Part shown: positions 45,297 to 53,469 of the stretch, one piece after another
How positions within the stretch are numbered: position 1 is the first letter of the stretch
How the letters are laid out: each line of letters begins with the position of its first letter
Assembly (NCBI GenBank): GCA_029852775.1
Contig: LEKJ01000116.1
Location: forward strand, 124,001 to 188,000
Direction of reading: 5' to 3'
From: Pasteurellaceae bacterium LFhippo2
GTDB lineage: Bacteria; Pseudomonadota; Gammaproteobacteria; Enterobacterales; Pasteurellaceae
DNA length: 64,000 nt
Program-made: the position numbers and the translations under genes
Notes under the pieces: model-generated
Database searches by the model: none
What the model was told of the DNA's origin: nothing
The model's input: the letters and a program-made list of their open reading frames with translations, nothing else

Positions 45297-45312
45297 AAAA
45301 TCGCTCCGCTTG

Positions 45313-45951
45313 TTAGCTTACAATTCTCACCAGTTGATCGTTCGCAAGACCATAAGCATTCGCTTCTTCAATATCAACGTGCATTTCCAACACGGACGCT
45401 TGTGCCACACGGACAATCACATTTTGCATCAGTCCACCACGAATCCCATTGACTTGTACCGCAACACTTTGCCCATCAACAAGATTATGCTGTTTAGCTA
45501 ACTCAGGTGGAATATGGATATGGCGCCACGCAACAATCGCACAATGTTCTTTATAAACCTTGCCACAAGGACCAATAATTTCGAGCGGTTCCGCATTATC
45601 GAGTTCACCCGACATACAAATCGGTGCTTTAATGCCTAGCACGTAATTATCCGCCACTGAAACTTCGACCTGTGTTTCTTTGCGCAGTGGGCCTAGTACA
45701 CGCACATTTTTAATTTCCCCTTTTTTGCCTTTTAGAGTAACCAACTCTTTTGCAGCAAATTGTCCAGGTTGTTTCACCGCTTTCAGACGAGTTAATTCCG
45801 AACCTTGTCCGAAAAGAATATCCATATCTTCACGGCTTAAATGGATATGGCGATTTGACACGCCAATAGGTACGTTAAGAGCCGTTGAAGCTGCCACATT
45901 CATCTGATTTAAAATCTGTTCAGCGAACAGTTTTGCTTGTTCTAAATTCAT
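45313..45951 (-). CDS. PduL-type phosphate propanoyltransferase
   Basis: 212 residues. Residues 1-20 (MNLEQAKLFAEQILNQMNVA) are an amphipathic helix that may target it to the shell. The two metal-binding modules read SNRHIHLSREDMDILFG and AWRHIHIPPELAKQHNL, with a later LEMHVDIEEANA. It moves propionyl from CoA to phosphate, recycling CoA in the lumen. The ATG at 45951 has AAGGAG at five bases; an upstream GTG (45957) is too close to it. The acetate/propionate kinase to make ATP from the product is not in the locus. Confidence 0.93.
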   Translation of the reverse strand: MNLEQAKLFAEQILNQMNVAASTALNVPIGVSNRHIHLSREDMDILFGQGSELTRLKAVKQPGQFAAKELVTLKGKKGEIKNVRVLGPLRKETQVEVSVADNYVLGIKAPICMSGELDNAEPLEIIGPCGKVYKEHCAIVAWRHIHIPPELAKQHNLVDGQSVAVQVNGIRGGLMQNVIVRVAQASVLEMHVDIEEANAYGLANDQLVRIVS

Positions 45952-45960
45952 TTTCACTCC

Positions 45961-47073
45961 TTAGCCTGCTATTAATTTCAATAAGTTACGCACATCATCA
46001 GCGCTGACTGCACGTGGATTGGTTTGAGTACAGCCATCTTGCAAAATAGAATCCACCACTTTAGTGAGATCCTGCTGTAACAAATTAATATCACAGCCTA
46101 ATGCACGTAAACTTTCTGGAATGCCAAAGCGTTGATTTAACTGACGAATTTCTGCTACCAATTGCATTACCGCAGAATGATTTGATATTGCGTTCAACCC
46201 CATTGCTTTTGCACATTGGCTATAGCGATGGCGAATGTAATCACAATTTGCACTATTAAACTCAATCACAATCGGCAACAGCATTGCATTCATTTTACCG
46301 TGTGGAATATGGAATAATGCCCCAAGAGTGTGTGCCATACCGTGAACTAGCCCTAGCCCTGATGATGTAAAGGCCATTCCAGCCATACAAGAAGCGTTAT
46401 GCACCTTGGCTCGTGCTTTTTTATTGCTCGGATTCTCAAAAACTTGCGGTAAATAGCGATGAACAAGATAGATCGTCTTCTCAGCTAACGCATCGCTAAA
46501 ATCATTTGCATTTTTAGACACATAGGCTTCAATCGCGTGAGTTAGCACGTCCATACCAGTATCCATTGACACACTTTTCGGCACAGACATTACTAAATTT
46601 GCATCTAAAATCGCCATTTCTGCGACTAAATCATCGGAAACGAGAGGATATTTCACATTCTTAATCGGATCGGAAATTACCGCATAGGAAGTAACTTCAG
46701 AGCCAGAACCGCTCGTTGTTGGAATAGCGATAAGAGGAATAGATTGCTTACCTTTCAGTGAAAAATAGGTCGCACGAATGCCTTTCGCCGCATCTAATGC
46801 GGAACCGCCCCCTAACGCAATAAAAAGTTCTGGCTCAAAATCGACAAAAGTAGCAGTGCCTTGTTGTAACACGCTAATATCGGGATCTGGCTTAACTTGA
46901 TCGAATACTCGAAATTGCGTGCCTAAATATTGGGTAACTTGTTGAATCAGCCCTGATTTCACCATAAATGCATCGGTCACTATCGCCACTCGTTTATCGG
47001 CATATTGCCCTAAAATAGATAGCGCCTCAGTACCACTAAAAATTTTAGTTGGCACACTGAATTGACTTACCAT
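45961..47073 (-). CDS. Iron-dependent 1-propanol dehydrogenase, PduQ-like
   Basis: 370 residues, group III (iron) alcohol dehydrogenase. GGGSALDAAKGIRA and IAIPTTSGSGSEVTSYAVIS bind NAD; metal ligands lie in VLTHAIEAYVS, GLVHGMAHTLGALFHIPHGKMNA. It reduces propionaldehyde to 1-propanol and so regenerates NAD for the PduP-like enzyme. The ATG at 47073 has GGAG nine bases before it and gives the PduQ length; the ATG at 47094 lacks an RBS. It is the first gene of the locus, 9 bp before the pduL-like gene. Confidence 0.92.
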   Translation of the reverse strand: MVSQFSVPTKIFSGTEALSILGQYADKRVAIVTDAFMVKSGLIQQVTQYLGTQFRVFDQVKPDPDISVLQQGTATFVDFEPELFIALGGGSALDAAKGIRATYFSLKGKQSIPLIAIPTTSGSGSEVTSYAVISDPIKNVKYPLVSDDLVAEMAILDANLVMSVPKSVSMDTGMDVLTHAIEAYVSKNANDFSDALAEKTIYLVHRYLPQVFENPSNKKARAKVHNASCMAGMAFTSSGLGLVHGMAHTLGALFHIPHGKMNAMLLPIVIEFNSANCDYIRHRYSQCAKAMGLNAISNHSAVMQLVAEIRQLNQRFGIPESLRALGCDINLLQQDLTKVVDSILQDGCTQTNPRAVSADDVRNLLKLIAG

Positions 47074-47153
47074 TGTTTCAGCTCCTGTATCCATTTCACA
47101 GAAAATTTGATGCGTACTATTATTCAGCCTATGAGAAAATTATCTTGCAAAGG

Positions 47154-47172
47154 AATAGGATTTTTTTGCACT
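47154..47172 (-). promoter_or_regulatory. Locus-specific 19-nt motif, copy before pduQ-like gene
   Basis: Reads AGTGCAAAAAAATCCTATT on the minus strand. It is directly upstream (3 bp) of TTGCAA, a possible -35 element, and 81 bp before the pduQ-like ATG. Placement suits a transcription activator. The other copy is at 43537. Confidence 0.45.
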
Positions 47173-47196
47173 AAGAAAGCAATAAAGGAGAGAATA

Positions 47197-47253
47197 ATGC
47201 AAATTGGCGCTATTCTTTACGGAAAATTGCCTAAATATCATCATTTTCAATAA
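47197..47253 (+). CDS. Possible 18-residue mini-ORF with strong RBS
   Basis: AAAGGAGAG lies six bases before an ATG that opens MQIGAILYGKLPKYHHFQ. There is no homology I recognise. It lies in the divergent region between the microcompartment locus and rmuC. It could be a leader peptide, a decayed gene end or chance. Confidence 0.3.
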   Translation: MQIGAILYGKLPKYHHFQ

Positions 47254-47267
47254 GAAGAGGAAAGATT

Positions 47268-47333
47268 TTGAAAAAACAATATAACTGGGTTATTATCCAC
47301 TATCAAATTCTTATCAATCCAACAGAACTATAA
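47268..47333 (+). CDS. Possible 21-residue mini-ORF (TTG start)
   Basis: GAGGAAAG precedes a TTG that opens KKQYNWVIIHYQILINPTEL, ending 10 bp before rmuC. It follows the previous mini-ORF by 14 bp. No function is recognised; translation is unproven. Confidence 0.2.
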   Translation: MKKQYNWVIIHYQILINPTEL

Positions 47334-47343
47334 TAAAAAATCT

Positions 47344-48942
47344 ATGAATATTGATACTACTTGGCTCTATTTTGCTATTGTTGCTTTAATCGGGTTAGCT
47401 GTTTTCTTGTTTTTCAATCTGTCACGCTATCAGCGAGATGCGTTGGAATTGCAACAAGATTTGCAAAATAGCCAATTTCAATTAGAACAGCTTACTCAAA
47501 AATATGAAACCATTGCCAATCATAAGCAGCAGATTGAGCAATGGGCGATTCAGCAACAGACGATTGCGGAAACCAGCATTGAGCGTATTAATGAGAGAGA
47601 TAGGCTGATTCAGCAACTTCAGCAAAAAGTCTCTCTTGCTGAAGAGCAAGAAAATCAGCTTGAAAGTTATATTAATGAATTAAAAGAACGAGTGGGAGCG
47701 GCGCAAGCGCGTGCAGATAGTCTTGATGAAGTGCTACAAACAAATCAGCAGCAACTTAATCGTCGTGAATTTGAAAGCCGCGCACTCAATGAAAAATTGC
47801 GTCAAACGGAGCAAGAATTAGCAGAGCTACGTACATCGCTTACTGAAAAACAGGCAAATTTTGAAGAACAACAGCGTAATTTCCTTGCAGTTCGCCAACA
47901 GTTAAATGTCGATTTCCAACATCTTGCTCAACAAATTTTGGAAGAGAAAAGCCAATCTTTTGCTCAAGCAAATCAATCTTCATTAGACTTATTGCTCAAA
48001 CCCTTTAAAGAACAGATTGAAGGTTTCCAAAAGCGTGTTAATGAAGTTCATTCCGAAGCGATTAAGGGCAATGCGAATTTAGAAGCGGAAATTAAACGCG
48101 TGTTGGATATCGGGCTTTCAATGTCCCAAGAAGCACAAAATTTAACAACCGCGCTAAAAGGCAATAATAAAGTGGCGGGGAACTGGGGCGAAATTCAGCT
48201 TGAAAGTGCGCTACAATCCGCAGGTTTACTGGCTGGCGAACATTATGTTGCTCAAGAAAATCTGCGTGATGAACAAGGCAGACGCTTTGCGCCGGATTTT
48301 GTGCTCCATCTGCCTGATAATAAACATTTAATTATTGATAGCAAAGTTTCACTGGTTGCTTATGATCAAGCGGTAAGATCTGACGAAAATTTTGCAATTC
48401 ATCAAGCGCTTGATGAACATTGCCGTTCGCTACGAGCGCATATTGATGGCTTATCTAAGAAAAATTACAGCCATTTAGTTGGGATTTCCAGCCCTGATTT
48501 TGTGCTGATGTTTGTGCCAATTGAGCCAGCTTATATTGAGGCGATGAAGCACGATCCGCAGTTATTTAATTATGGCTATGAACGCAATGTGATTTTGGTT
48601 TCTCATACTACTTTAATGCCAATTCTACGTACCGTTGCGAATTTGTGGCGGATTGAGCGTGGCAACGCTGAAGCACGAGAAATCAGCGAACGGGCAGGAG
48701 ATATTTATAATCAAGTCTGCACCATTGCCGAGCGTTTATCGAAATTAGGCAATACACTTACAACTGCAAGTAATCAATATAATCAAACAGTTACATCGCT
48801 TGTCGGTAAGCAAGGGCTTCTTGGCAAAGTAGAACGTTTCCAACAGCTTTCAACCAAAGCCAGCCAAGACGTACCACAAGTAGAGTTATTAAATAATGAT
48901 ATTGATACAATGCGTTTGGAAATATTGAAATCAGATTCGTAG
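47344..48942 (+). CDS. rmuC: DNA recombination-limiting protein RmuC
   Basis: 532 residues. One N-terminal transmembrane helix (about 6-24), a long coiled coil rich in Gln and Glu (about 30-210), then the RmuC domain with KGNNKVAGNWGEIQLESALQSAGL, GRRFAPDFVLHLPDNKHLIIDSKVSL and FVLMFVPIEPAYIEA, a restriction-endonuclease-like fold. It limits inversions at short repeats. It is 6 bp before pabA. Confidence 0.95.
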   Translation: MNIDTTWLYFAIVALIGLAVFLFFNLSRYQRDALELQQDLQNSQFQLEQLTQKYETIANHKQQIEQWAIQQQTIAETSIERINERDRLIQQLQQKVSLAEEQENQLESYINELKERVGAAQARADSLDEVLQTNQQQLNRREFESRALNEKLRQTEQELAELRTSLTEKQANFEEQQRNFLAVRQQLNVDFQHLAQQILEEKSQSFAQANQSSLDLLLKPFKEQIEGFQKRVNEVHSEAIKGNANLEAEIKRVLDIGLSMSQEAQNLTTALKGNNKVAGNWGEIQLESALQSAGLLAGEHYVAQENLRDEQGRRFAPDFVLHLPDNKHLIIDSKVSLVAYDQAVRSDENFAIHQALDEHCRSLRAHIDGLSKKNYSHLVGISSPDFVLMFVPIEPAYIEAMKHDPQLFNYGYERNVILVSHTTLMPILRTVANLWRIERGNAEAREISERAGDIYNQVCTIAERLSKLGNTLTTASNQYNQTVTSLVGKQGLLGKVERFQQLSTKASQDVPQVELLNNDIDTMRLEILKSDS

Positions 48943-48948
48943 GAAAAT

Positions 48949-49512
48949 ATGTTACTTATTATTGATAATCACGACTCATTTACCTTTAACCTTGTTGATC
49001 TACTGCGTAAAATCGGCGTGGAAATGCAGATAATTTCAGTGGAAGATCTCGACTTAGATCAAGTTGAACAATTTAGCCATATTATGATTTCACCAGGCCC
49101 AGATGTGCCGCGAGCTTATCCACAGCTATTTGATATGTTAGAACGTTATCATCAAACCAAATCAATTTTAGGAGTCTGTTTAGGACATCAAACTATCTGT
49201 GAGTTTTTTGGAGGGGAGCTATATAACCTTGAACAAGTTCGCCACGGTTGGCAACGTCCACTGATTCAGCAACAAGATAATCCATTGTTCAAAGGATTAC
49301 CGGATTCTTTTGGAGTCGGTTTATACCATTCTTGGGCAATTTCGCAAAATTCTCTGCAAAATACACCGCTTGTCGCAACGGCAACTTGTAATGAGAATGT
49401 ACTAATGGCGATGAAGCATAAAGAGCTACCGATTTATGGTGTGCAGTTTCATCCTGAATCTTTTATTACTGAATATGGTGAACAGATATTGAGAAATTGG
49501 TTGGAAAATTAA
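48949..49512 (+). CDS. pabA: Glutamine amidotransferase, PabA/TrpG type
   Basis: 187 residues, class I amidotransferase with Cys in GVCLGHQT and His-Glu in VQFHPESFITEYG. It releases ammonia for aminodeoxychorismate (folate) or anthranilate synthesis. IIDNHDSFTFNL at the start is typical. No pabB or trpE is nearby. By sequence alone PabA and TrpG cannot be split with certainty. Linked to rmuC by a 6-bp gap. Confidence 0.85.
   Translation: MLLIIDNHDSFTFNLVDLLRKIGVEMQIISVEDLDLDQVEQFSHIMISPGPDVPRAYPQLFDMLERYHQTKSILGVCLGHQTICEFFGGELYNLEQVRHGWQRPLIQQQDNPLFKGLPDSFGVGLYHSWAISQNSLQNTPLVATATCNENVLMAMKHKELPIYGVQFHPESFITEYGEQILRNWLEN
49365..49373 (-). repeat. DNA uptake signal core (Apl type)
   Basis: Exact ACAAGCGGT on the minus strand, within pabA. 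Confidence 0.8.
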
Positions 49513-49516
49513 AAAT

Positions 49517-49539
49517 GGTGGGCAAAATGCCCACCTTAC
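49517..49539 (-). repeat. GTAG-family palindrome with GTAA head
   Basis: GGTGGGC ... GCCCACC followed by TTAC, so on the minus strand it begins GTAAGG. Its stem is the same as that of 10476-10500. It lies between the convergent stops of pabA and pepA. Confidence 0.65.
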
Positions 49540-49542
49540 GAA

Positions 49543-51039
49543 TTAAACGCCCGCCTTATTAATCAAAAACTGACTCAATAATGGTACTGGGCGACCTGTA
49601 GCTCCTTTTGCTGCACCCGATTTCCACGCAGTACCTGCAATATCTAAATGCGCCCAAGTGTATTTTTTGGTGAAGTTAGATAAGAACACGCCTGCTGTGA
49701 TTGCGCCGCCAAAACGTCCGCCGATATTGGCTAAATCAGCAAAGTTTGATTTAAGCTGTTCTTGATACTCTTCGCCCATTGGTAAACGCCACGCACGGTC
49801 GTCAGCCTGCTCTGATGCATTTAATAGATCATTTGCCAAAGCATTATGGGATGAAATTAAGCCGCTGGTATGTGTGCCAAGTGCTACCATACAAGCACCT
49901 GTTAAGGTTGCGACATCAATCACTAACTCTGGGTCAAAACGCTCAACGTAGGTTAGTGCATCACATAACACTAAACGCCCTTCTGCATCTGTATTTAATA
50001 CTTCAACAGTTAAACCTGACATTGTCGTTAAAATATCACCGGGACGATATGCATTACCATCTGGCATATTTTCACAACCTGCAAGTACACCAATCACATT
50101 TAATGGCAATTTCATCTCGGCAATCGCTTTCATTGTGCCATAAACAGAAGCGGCACCACCCATATCGTATTTCATTTCATCCATCGCTTCCGATGGCTTA
50201 ATTGAAATACCGCCAGTATCAAAGGTTAAACCTTTACCGACTAATACAATTGGTTTTGCGTCTGGATTTGGATGATTTTTATATTCAATAATCGACATAA
50301 ACGCAGGATTCTCAGAACCACGCGAAACCGCTAAGTATGAATTCATACCTAATTCCGCCATTTGTGCTTCATCAACAACGGTGGTATTAATATTTTCATA
50401 CTCATCGGCTAAAGCTAATGCTAAATTCGCAAGATATTTTGGATTACACACATTTGGCGGACAATTTGCCACATTTTTGGCTAATGCCACACCCGTTGAA
50501 ACTGCTTTACCGTGTTCTACCGCTTGTTCCGCCACAGTTAAATCTTTACGGCTTGCCACATTAAAAATCACACGGCGTAATTCGCGGCGAACTTCTGGTT
50601 TAACGCTTTTGAAATCGTTATAAGCATAGGCATTTTCTTGAATAGCTTCAATTGCAAAGCGCACATTCCAGTAAATAGAACGTGCTTTCACGTGTAATTC
50701 GGTTAGGAAACAGATCGCTTCAGTTGAGCCTGTATCGTTAATCACTTGCACCATTTTTTGGATGATCTGCTTATATTGGCGTTCTGTTAATTCACGCTCT
50801 TTGCCACAACCAACTAGCAACACTCGGTCAGCAATCACATTCGGTACATTGTGAAGTAACAGGGTCTGCCCTGCTTTACCTTCTAAATCGCCTTTACGTA
50901 ATAAATTGCTGATATAACCATCACTTAATTTATCTAATTGCTCTGCTGCAGGCGATAGGCGACGTGGCTCATACACTCCAACAACTAAACATCCTGTGCG
51001 CTGTTTTTCTACTGAACCGTTTTTAACGTGAAATTCCAT
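49543..51039 (-). CDS. pepA: Leucyl aminopeptidase PepA
   Basis: 498 residues, M17 family. Metal-binding [29 protein letters not shown] and the signature [10 protein letters not shown], plus [15 protein letters not shown] hexameric Zn/Mn aminopeptidase; in E. coli also a DNA-binding protein for site-specific recombination and pyrimidine regulation. Divergent from lptF as in E. coli. Confidence 0.96.
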   Translation of the reverse strand: MEFHVKNGSVEKQRTGCLVVGVYEPRRLSPAAEQLDKLSDGYISNLLRKGDLEGKAGQTLLLHNVPNVIADRVLLVGCGKERELTERQYKQIIQKMVQVINDTGSTEAICFLTELHVKARSIYWNVRFAIEAIQENAYAYNDFKSVKPEVRRELRRVIFNVASRKDLTVAEQAVEHGKAVSTGVALAKNVANCPPNVCNPKYLANLALALADEYENINTTVVDEAQMAELGMNSYLAVSRGSENPAFMSIIEYKNHPNPDAKPIVLVGKGLTFDTGGISIKPSEAMDEMKYDMGGAASVYGTMKAIAEMKLPLNVIGVLAGCENMPDGNAYRPGDILTTMSGLTVEVLNTDAEGRLVLCDALTYVERFDPELVIDVATLTGACMVALGTHTSGLISSHNALANDLLNASEQADDRAWRLPMGEEYQEQLKSNFADLANIGGRFGGAITAGVFLSNFTKKYTWAHLDIAGTAWKSGAAKGATGRPVPLLSQFLINKAGV

Positions 51040-51209
51040 AAAATACTCCCGTGATTTTTTTGGTATAAAAGGGTATGATTACACATTTTTGCAAGCGGTT
51101 AGATTCTCACGAACTTTTACCACTTGAACTAGAAATTAAAATACAGGTCATAAAGCTACCTTTTTACTTAAAAAATGCAAGTAATAATTTCCTTTATTGA
51201 GAGTTTATC

Positions 51210-52298
51210 GTGATTTTAAGTCGATATTTAACCAAAGAAATATTTAAGAGCCAAATTGCTATACTTTTCATACTGTTAGTAATTTTCTTTAGCCAACAAT
51301 TAGTCCGCGTATTGAACTCTGCGGTTAGTGGTCGAGTGCCTACAGATTTAGTACTTAATTTACTCGGATTGGGTATGCCAACAATGGCACAGCTTATGTT
51401 GCCACTATCGTTATTTGTGGCGCTTTTACTGACTTTAGGCCGTTTTTATGCGGAAAGTGAAATTACTGTAATGCGCGCTTGTGGTGTTGGACAAAGTTTA
51501 TTGGTCAAAGTGGCGCTATTTTTATCGCTATTCACGACCGTTCTAGCAACTTATAACGTCTTTTGGCTTACACCTTGGGCAATTAATAAACAGAGTGAAA
51601 TTCTAGCGGAAGCCAAAGCCAATCCGCGTTTTGCTGCGCTTTCGGCTGGGCAATTTATGTCAGCAAGTGGCTATGTGCTATTTATTGATAATATCGAAGA
51701 TAACAAAATCAACGATATTTATGTTTTCCAACCAGACCAACAGAAGAAAAATAAACCTTCTGTCGTGGTTGCTGAATCGGGCGAATTGCAAGGGTTGCCA
51801 AACGGTGATCAGCTATTAACATTAACTAATAGTCAACGCTATGAAGGCACGCCACAAACTGCAGATTTTCGTATTTCACACTTTGATAACTATACCGCTT
51901 ATTTAGGCTATCAAGATGTTGAAACCGATGAAAAATTGGTGCAACGTGCCGATTTCCAAAAATTAATTGGCGATAATAGCCCTGAAGCAAAATCTGAATT
52001 ACAGTGGCGCTTTGCATTGATTTTTGCCGTGCCATTAATGGCATTGCTTGCGGTGCCAATGAGTAGTGTGAATCCACGTCAAGGTCGCTTTGCGAAATTA
52101 TTACCCGCATTATTGCTCTATTTAATCTATTTCTTGCTACAAAGCTCATTAAAATCAGCAGGGAGTTCGGGTAAAGTAGATAGCTCTTTAATTATGCCGC
52201 TTGTGTCCGTTGGATTCTTAATTTTAGGCATTGTCTTAAATAGCTGGGATAGCAAATTTATGTCGGCACTACGTTATCGCTTAAGTGGAGCTAAATAA
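51210..52298 (+). CDS. lptF: LPS export permease LptF
   Basis: 362 residues. Six transmembrane helices: three N-terminal (about 10-120), a periplasmic beta-jellyroll (about 125-265), three C-terminal (about 270-350). It extracts LPS or lipooligosaccharide from the inner membrane together with LptG and LptB. The start codon is GTG with GAGAG upstream. Its stop overlaps the lptG ATG by one base. Confidence 0.95.
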   Translation: MILSRYLTKEIFKSQIAILFILLVIFFSQQLVRVLNSAVSGRVPTDLVLNLLGLGMPTMAQLMLPLSLFVALLLTLGRFYAESEITVMRACGVGQSLLVKVALFLSLFTTVLATYNVFWLTPWAINKQSEILAEAKANPRFAALSAGQFMSASGYVLFIDNIEDNKINDIYVFQPDQQKKNKPSVVVAESGELQGLPNGDQLLTLTNSQRYEGTPQTADFRISHFDNYTAYLGYQDVETDEKLVQRADFQKLIGDNSPEAKSELQWRFALIFAVPLMALLAVPMSSVNPRQGRFAKLLPALLLYLIYFLLQSSLKSAGSSGKVDSSLIMPLVSVGFLILGIVLNSWDSKFMSALRYRLSGAK

Positions 52299-53368
52299 TG
52301 AATATTTTAGAACGTTATATTGGTAAAACCATTTTATCGGCGATTATGCTAGTGCTATTTATGCTAGTTGGCTTGGGCGCAATTATTAAATTTGTCGAAG
52401 AGTTTCGTTCAGTGGGAACAGGGGATTACGATGGTTTTAAAGCAGCGTATTACACATTTTTAACTATTCCACGTGATGTAGAATCATTCTTCCCTGTGGC
52501 CGCTCTACTTGGCTCATTACTTGGTTTAGGAAGCCTTGCAAGCCGTAGTGAATTAGTGGTTATGCAATCATCGGGATTCTCACGCTTTCGTATTGGTTTA
52601 GCAGTGATGAAAACATCAATTCCATTGGTGCTTTTCACTATGATTATTGGTGAATGGGGTGTGCCACAAACGGAACAATTTGCGCGTAATATGCGTTCTA
52701 TCGCTCAAAGTGGCGGCTCAATGCTTGCAACAACCGGTGGTTTCTGGGCAAAAGATGGCAATAATTTTATCTATATTCGCCAACTTCAAAGTGAAAAAGA
52801 GCTAAATGACGTGCTGATTTACGAATTTGATAAGCGTGAATTAAAATCAATTATGCGCGCAAATAAAGCAACTCATAATGAAGAAAAAGGTTGGGTCTTA
52901 CAGCAAGTCCAAAAATCTACTGTCGGCGAACAAAGCATTACGCAAGCGACTGAACAAGACCAAATTTGGCAGACAACAATTACTCCGAGTAAATTAGGCG
53001 TTGTGTCATTACGACCAGAGTCTCTGTCAATTTCAGGCCTAGCCGATTATGTCGGTTTCTTAAAAGAAACTGGCCAAGATGCTAAACGTTTTGAGATTAC
53101 TTTTTGGCGTAAAGTATTTCAGCCAGTTTCAATGGCGGTGATGATGTTGTTGGCTATTTCCTTTATCTTCGGTCCATTACGTAGCAGTACAATGGGCGCA
53201 AAAGTTGTTATTGGTATTCTTGCTGGTTTTATTTTCTATGTTGCCAATATTGTCTTTGGAAATTTAAGCCTTGTGATTAGCTGGTTACCTGTCGCAATAG
53301 GCGCGCTGATACCAAGTGTATTGTGCGTTACTATTGTGTGGTGGTTACTCAATAAAAAACGGGATTAA
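52298..53368 (+). CDS. lptG: LPS export permease LptG
   Basis: 356 residues with the same fold as LptF: N-terminal NILERYIGKTILSAIMLVLFMLVGLGAIIKFVEEF, the periplasmic domain, and C-terminal FWRKVFQPVSMAVMMLLAISFIFGPLRSST. It partners LptF in the inner-membrane LptB2FG complex. The stop-start overlap with lptF (TAATG) suggests coupled translation. Confidence 0.95.
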   Translation: MNILERYIGKTILSAIMLVLFMLVGLGAIIKFVEEFRSVGTGDYDGFKAAYYTFLTIPRDVESFFPVAALLGSLLGLGSLASRSELVVMQSSGFSRFRIGLAVMKTSIPLVLFTMIIGEWGVPQTEQFARNMRSIAQSGGSMLATTGGFWAKDGNNFIYIRQLQSEKELNDVLIYEFDKRELKSIMRANKATHNEEKGWVLQQVQKSTVGEQSITQATEQDQIWQTTITPSKLGVVSLRPESLSISGLADYVGFLKETGQDAKRFEITFWRKVFQPVSMAVMMLLAISFIFGPLRSSTMGAKVVIGILAGFIFYVANIVFGNLSLVISWLPVAIGALIPSVLCVTIVWWLLNKKRD

Positions 53369-53374
53369 TTTTGC

Positions 53375-53442
53375 GGGCGTATGAAATACGCCCCTACGAT
53401 TGTTGATTAAACCTATTTTGTAGGGGCGTACTGCGTACGCCC
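53375..53442. repeat. GTAG-headed palindrome pair, heads inward
   Basis: A reverse copy at 53375-53397 (ends CCCCTAC) and a forward copy at 53420-53442. The forward copy is identical to 3204-3226 over 23 bp. It lies between lptG and dnaE. Confidence 0.85.
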
Positions 53443-53469
53443 GTTTGACCATTTATTAAAGAAAAATTT

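Noticed and set aside
47062-47253. 63-codon plus-strand ORF overlapping the pduQ-like start
   Set aside because: No homology, and it runs through the likely promoter region of the microcompartment locus; only its last 18 codons have a ribosome site, noted separately.
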